This document shows positions 6,109 through 6,485 of a stretch of DNA of 6,485 nt, piece after piece; the stretch's first letter is position 1, and every line of letters starts with the position of its first letter. The notes under the pieces were generated by a model that searched no databases, was not told where the DNA came from, and saw nothing but the letters and a program-made list of their open reading frames with translations. The position numbers and the translations under genes were made by a program. Source of the stretch: Rhodocyclaceae bacterium (GTDB lineage Bacteria; Pseudomonadota; Gammaproteobacteria; Burkholderiales; Rhodocyclaceae); NCBI GenBank assembly GCA_013821865.1, contig PNJM01000152.1, forward strand, positions 1-6,485, in the 5' to 3' direction.

Positions 6109-6122
6109 TTGATACAGGTCAA
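6109..6122 (-). promoter_or_regulatory. FNR/ANR-type binding site upstream of iorAB
   Basis: On the - strand TTGAC-CTGT-ATCAA matches the consensus TTGAT-N4-ATCAA at nine of ten defined positions. It lies in the 115-base gap between lutC and iorA, centred 74.5 bases before the iorA ATG. FNR-family proteins activate from such sites when oxygen is absent, which fits an operon for an oxygen-sensitive ferredoxin-reducing enzyme. A related CRP/FNR-family regulator could bind instead. Confidence 0.7.
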
Positions 6123-6138
6123 TGGCAACTCAGTCTTG

Positions 6139-6163
6139 CGGCTGAATCAGAAACGATCAGCCG
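6139..6163 (-). repeat. Inverted repeat over the lutC stop codon
   Basis: CGGCTGA and TCAGCCG are perfect 7-bp arms around an 11-base loop, and the lutC TGA lies inside one arm. No T tract follows on the - strand, so it is at best a weak or Rho-assisted end of the lutC transcript. Confidence 0.4.
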
Positions 6164-6485
6164 ACGAGGATGATGTGCACGCGGTAGGGGCCGTGGGCGC
6201 CGAGGGTGACGGTCTGCTCGATGTCGGCGGTGCGCGAAGGGCCGGAAACGAAATTCACCGCCCGCGGCAGGCTTCCCTTCTCCTCGCGCAGGAGGCGCCA
6301 GCCATCCTCCATGAAGGGCACGACGCGCGATACGGGCAGGATGGCGATGTGCGTTTCCGGCAGCAGGCTGGTTGCCGCCGGCGTGTCGGGGCCGGAAAGC
6401 AGCATGAGCGTGCCGGTGTCGGCGATGGCGCAGAAGGCGCCGGTGACGCCGACCAGGTCGTCGCCCGTGGCCGGGCGATCCTCCA
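6157..6485 (-). CDS. lutC: LutC-type LUD-domain protein, C-terminal part (partial)
   Basis: The gene enters from the right edge on the - strand. The last 108 residues are visible and end at TGA 6159-6157. The sequence contains VTGAFCAIADTGTL, then an HIAILPVSRVVP strand, SGPSRTADIEQT and GAHGP. This order is typical of LutC (YkgG family, LUD domain), a component of the LutABC system for L-lactate oxidation to pyruvate in the cytoplasm. lutA and lutB would be expected further right, outside the window. Other LUD-domain proteins share these motifs, so a role in lactate use is inferred from the family. It precedes iorA on the same strand, but a 115-base gap with its own regulatory site suggests separate control. 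Confidence 0.85.
   Translation of the reverse strand, partial: EDRPATGDDLVGVTGAFCAIADTGTLMLLSGPDTPAATSLLPETHIAILPVSRVVPFMEDGWRLLREEKGSLPRAVNFVSGPSRTADIEQTVTLGAHGPYRVHIILVG

Overview
The window is GC-rich, with densely packed genes and short intergenic gaps. Its content points to a betaproteobacterium, probably a facultatively anaerobic one of the Rhodocyclales or Azoarcus/Thauera kind. Three things suggest this: the gene set (folD, purE, sua5, two-subunit indolepyruvate oxidoreductase, lutC), the composition, and an FNR-type anaerobic promoter. The taxonomic placement is inference. No gene here is of a wholly unknown kind, and I found no convincing new multi-gene system.

Left end (1-838), + strand: the right end of a mobile element. 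It holds the last 51 codons of what looks like a large serine recombinase. A 153-residue helix-turn-helix protein follows, overlapping it by ATGA, and corresponds to the C-terminal part of recombinases of this class. About 220 bases of non-coding DNA with three inverted repeats come next. The element borders a tRNA-Ala(CGC) gene on the - strand (873-948) that has its own terminator and a strong promoter with a GC-rich discriminator. The 3' end of the tRNA faces the element, so this is a plausible junction between element and chromosome.

Middle (1065-3444), - strand, read right to left: folD, purE, sua5, separated by 19 and 9 bases and probably one operon. FolD supplies 10-formyl-tetrahydrofolate, which de novo purine synthesis uses. 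PurE is a step of that pathway. Sua5 makes the threonylcarbamoyl-AMP used for tRNA t6A. purK, which class I PurE needs and which often sits beside purE, is not between purE and sua5. A GC-rich hairpin followed by a T tract lies just in front of folD. It either ends the iorAB transcript or forms part of the folD leader.

Right part (3542-6041), - strand: iorA and iorB, 10 bases apart, encode the two subunits of the oxygen-sensitive 2-oxoacid:ferredoxin oxidoreductase that turns aryl pyruvates into aryl-acetyl-CoA. Upstream is a 9/10 match to the FNR/ANR box. It is placed exactly as for a class II activated promoter relative to a weak -10 element, which fits anaerobic induction of this enzyme.

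Right edge (6157-6485), - strand: the C-terminal 108 residues of a LutC-type LUD-domain protein (lactate utilisation), whose start lies outside the window.

The long + strand open frames opposite sua5/purE and iorA are antisense shadows of these GC-rich genes.
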